6,132 nucleotides of DNA from Planctomycetota bacterium (lineage in GTDB: Bacteria > Planctomycetota > Brocadiia > JAJRTI01): the NCBI GenBank assembly GCA_024278415.1, contig JAJRTI010000363.1, positions 1 to 6,132 on the forward strand, read 5' to 3'. The notes beneath the pieces are model-generated. The model was not told where the DNA came from. It ran no database searches and was given only the letters and a program-made list of their open reading frames with translations. The translations under genes were made by a program, and so were the position numbers. Below, in pieces: positions 5,309 through 6,132 of the stretch. Each line of letters starts with the position of its first letter. Positions within the stretch are counted from its first letter, which is position 1.

Positions 5309-6132
5309 TTGAGTGACGTGAAGGTGCTCATCGTCAATGCGAACCGCGTCGTGCGGCCGGTGCCGGTCATGCCGGTCGGCGCGTGTGTGGTCGCCGACGC
5401 CGCGGCGCGGGCCGGCCACGACGTGGAGCTGCTCGATCTTGCGTTCGTACGCGAACCGCGGAGCGCGCTCGCACGCGCACTCGCCGCGGCCGCGCCGGAC
5501 GCGGTCGGCATTTCGTTCCGCAACATCGACAACGGCGACATGCTCCGCCCCGAGAGCTACGTCGCCGAACTGCGGGAGCTGGTGCAGACGGCCAAGAAGC
5601 GCGCGGGCGCGTCCGTCGGGCTTGGGGGGCCCGGAGTGAGCATCATGCCCCAGGCGCTGCTCGGCTACACTGGCGCGGATTGGGCGGTTGTGGGAGAGGG
5701 AGAAGCCGCGTTGCCAGAATTGCTGGCGAACCTCGATAGTCCAGACGGCGTTCCGGGCATCGTGACTCCTGGCAATGCCCCGCCGGCCGCGCCGGCCCGC
5801 GCGCCCTTCACGTGTGCGGCCGCCGACTTCGCGCGCTGGCTCGACGCGCGCGCGTACGTTCGGCGCATGGCCACGGCCCCCCTTCAGACCAAGCGCGGGT
5901 GCCCGTTCAACTGCGTGTACTGCACCTATCCGCTCATCGAGGGCAAGGATTGCCGGCTCGGCGCCCCTGGGGACGTCGTCGCCGCAGTCGAGTCACTCGC
6001 GGCCCAAGGCCTGCGCGACGTGGAGTTCGTGGACAGCCTGTTCAACGAGCCGCGGGAGCACGCGTTGGCCCTGTGCGACGCGCTCGCGCAGGCAGAGACC
6101 GGCGCGCGGCTGCACTGCCTCGACGTGAGCCC
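5309..6132 (+). CDS. B12-binding domain/radical SAM domain protein, N-terminal part (3' end outside window)
   Basis: The frame runs from TTG 5309 off the right edge; 274 residues are visible. Residues about 4-160 look like a Rossmann-type cobalamin-binding domain: VKVLIVNANR at the first strand, the MPVGACVVADAAARAGHDVELLD helix region, DAVGISFRNIDN near 64-75, a GLGGPG loop, and GADWAVVGEGEAALPELL around the VGEGE at 128-132. The radical SAM domain starts near residue 190 with KRGCPFNCVYC. C198, C202 and C205 form the CX3CX2C motif that binds the [4Fe-4S] cluster and S-adenosylmethionine. The classic DxHxxG cobalamin-ligand motif is absent, as in many B12-radical SAM enzymes. The SFRNIDN segment recalls a subgroup annotated as lipid-biosynthesis or ladderane-associated B12-radical SAM proteins; that is from memory and tentative. 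Reaction and substrate are unknown. lpxA lies 180 bp upstream in the same direction. Confidence 0.85.
   Translation, partial: MSDVKVLIVNANRVVRPVPVMPVGACVVADAAARAGHDVELLDLAFVREPRSALARALAAAAPDAVGISFRNIDNGDMLRPESYVAELRELVQTAKKRAGASVGLGGPGVSIMPQALLGYTGADWAVVGEGEAALPELLANLDSPDGVPGIVTPGNAPPAAPARAPFTCAAADFARWLDARAYVRRMATAPLQTKRGCPFNCVYCTYPLIEGKDCRLGAPGDVVAAVESLAAQGLRDVEFVDSLFNEPREHALALCDALAQAETGARLHCLDVS

Noticed and set aside
5480..5560. Missing DxHxxG motif as a sign of a defective B12 domain
   Set aside because: Many B12-dependent radical SAM enzymes bind cobalamin without this His ligand, so the absence is not unusual.
1..6132. tRNA, rRNA or riboswitch in the spacers, including a cobalamin riboswitch before the B12-radical SAM gene
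   Set aside because: I saw no tRNA-like or rRNA-like segment and no B12-box-like sequence in 5129-5308. The spacers are filled by the repeats described.

Overview
The window is a G+C-rich bacterial segment with five protein genes, two of them cut by the window edges. lpxA (lipid A synthesis) points to a Gram-negative cell. iorAB (ferredoxin-linked 2-oxoacid oxidation) points to anaerobic or microaerobic metabolism. A large secreted glycosidase-like protein and dense, G/C-rich palindromic repeats between genes recall Planctomycetota, Hydrogenedentota, Lentisphaerota or Verrucomicrobiota. I cannot fix the phylum from this sequence, and that assignment is inference.

Layout. Bases 1-673 (+) are the 3' end of iorA, the thiamine-diphosphate subunit of indolepyruvate:ferredoxin oxidoreductase. 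A repeat-rich spacer follows (about 634-784), then iorB at 785-1261 (+). A convergent gene at 1290-3884 (-) encodes a secreted TIM-barrel protein resembling DUF6259 glycosidase-like proteins, with an apparent carbohydrate-binding module inserted near the end of the barrel. The divergent spacer 3885-4303 holds a cluster of five short hairpins flanked by a candidate promoter for each gene. lpxA follows at 4304-5128 (+), started by GTG behind a strong Shine-Dalgarno sequence. The spacer 5129-5308 carries three copies of a palindromic 21-bp repeat. The last gene, 5309 to the right edge (+), is the N-terminal part of a B12-binding/radical SAM protein.

How the genes work together. iorA and iorB are subunits of one enzyme and are probably co-transcribed. 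The other genes have no demonstrated link. lpxA and the radical SAM gene are co-directional, and a shared role in lipid chemistry is possible but speculative.

The most unusual features are these. The visible iorA ends without the C-terminal two-cluster ferredoxin domain typical of the family, and its last codons and stop lie inside a repeat. iorB is bracketed by heptanucleotide tandem repeats. The two convergent genes end in the same four residues because both 3' ends lie in arms of one inverted repeat. I see no convincing evidence for an entirely new multi-gene system.
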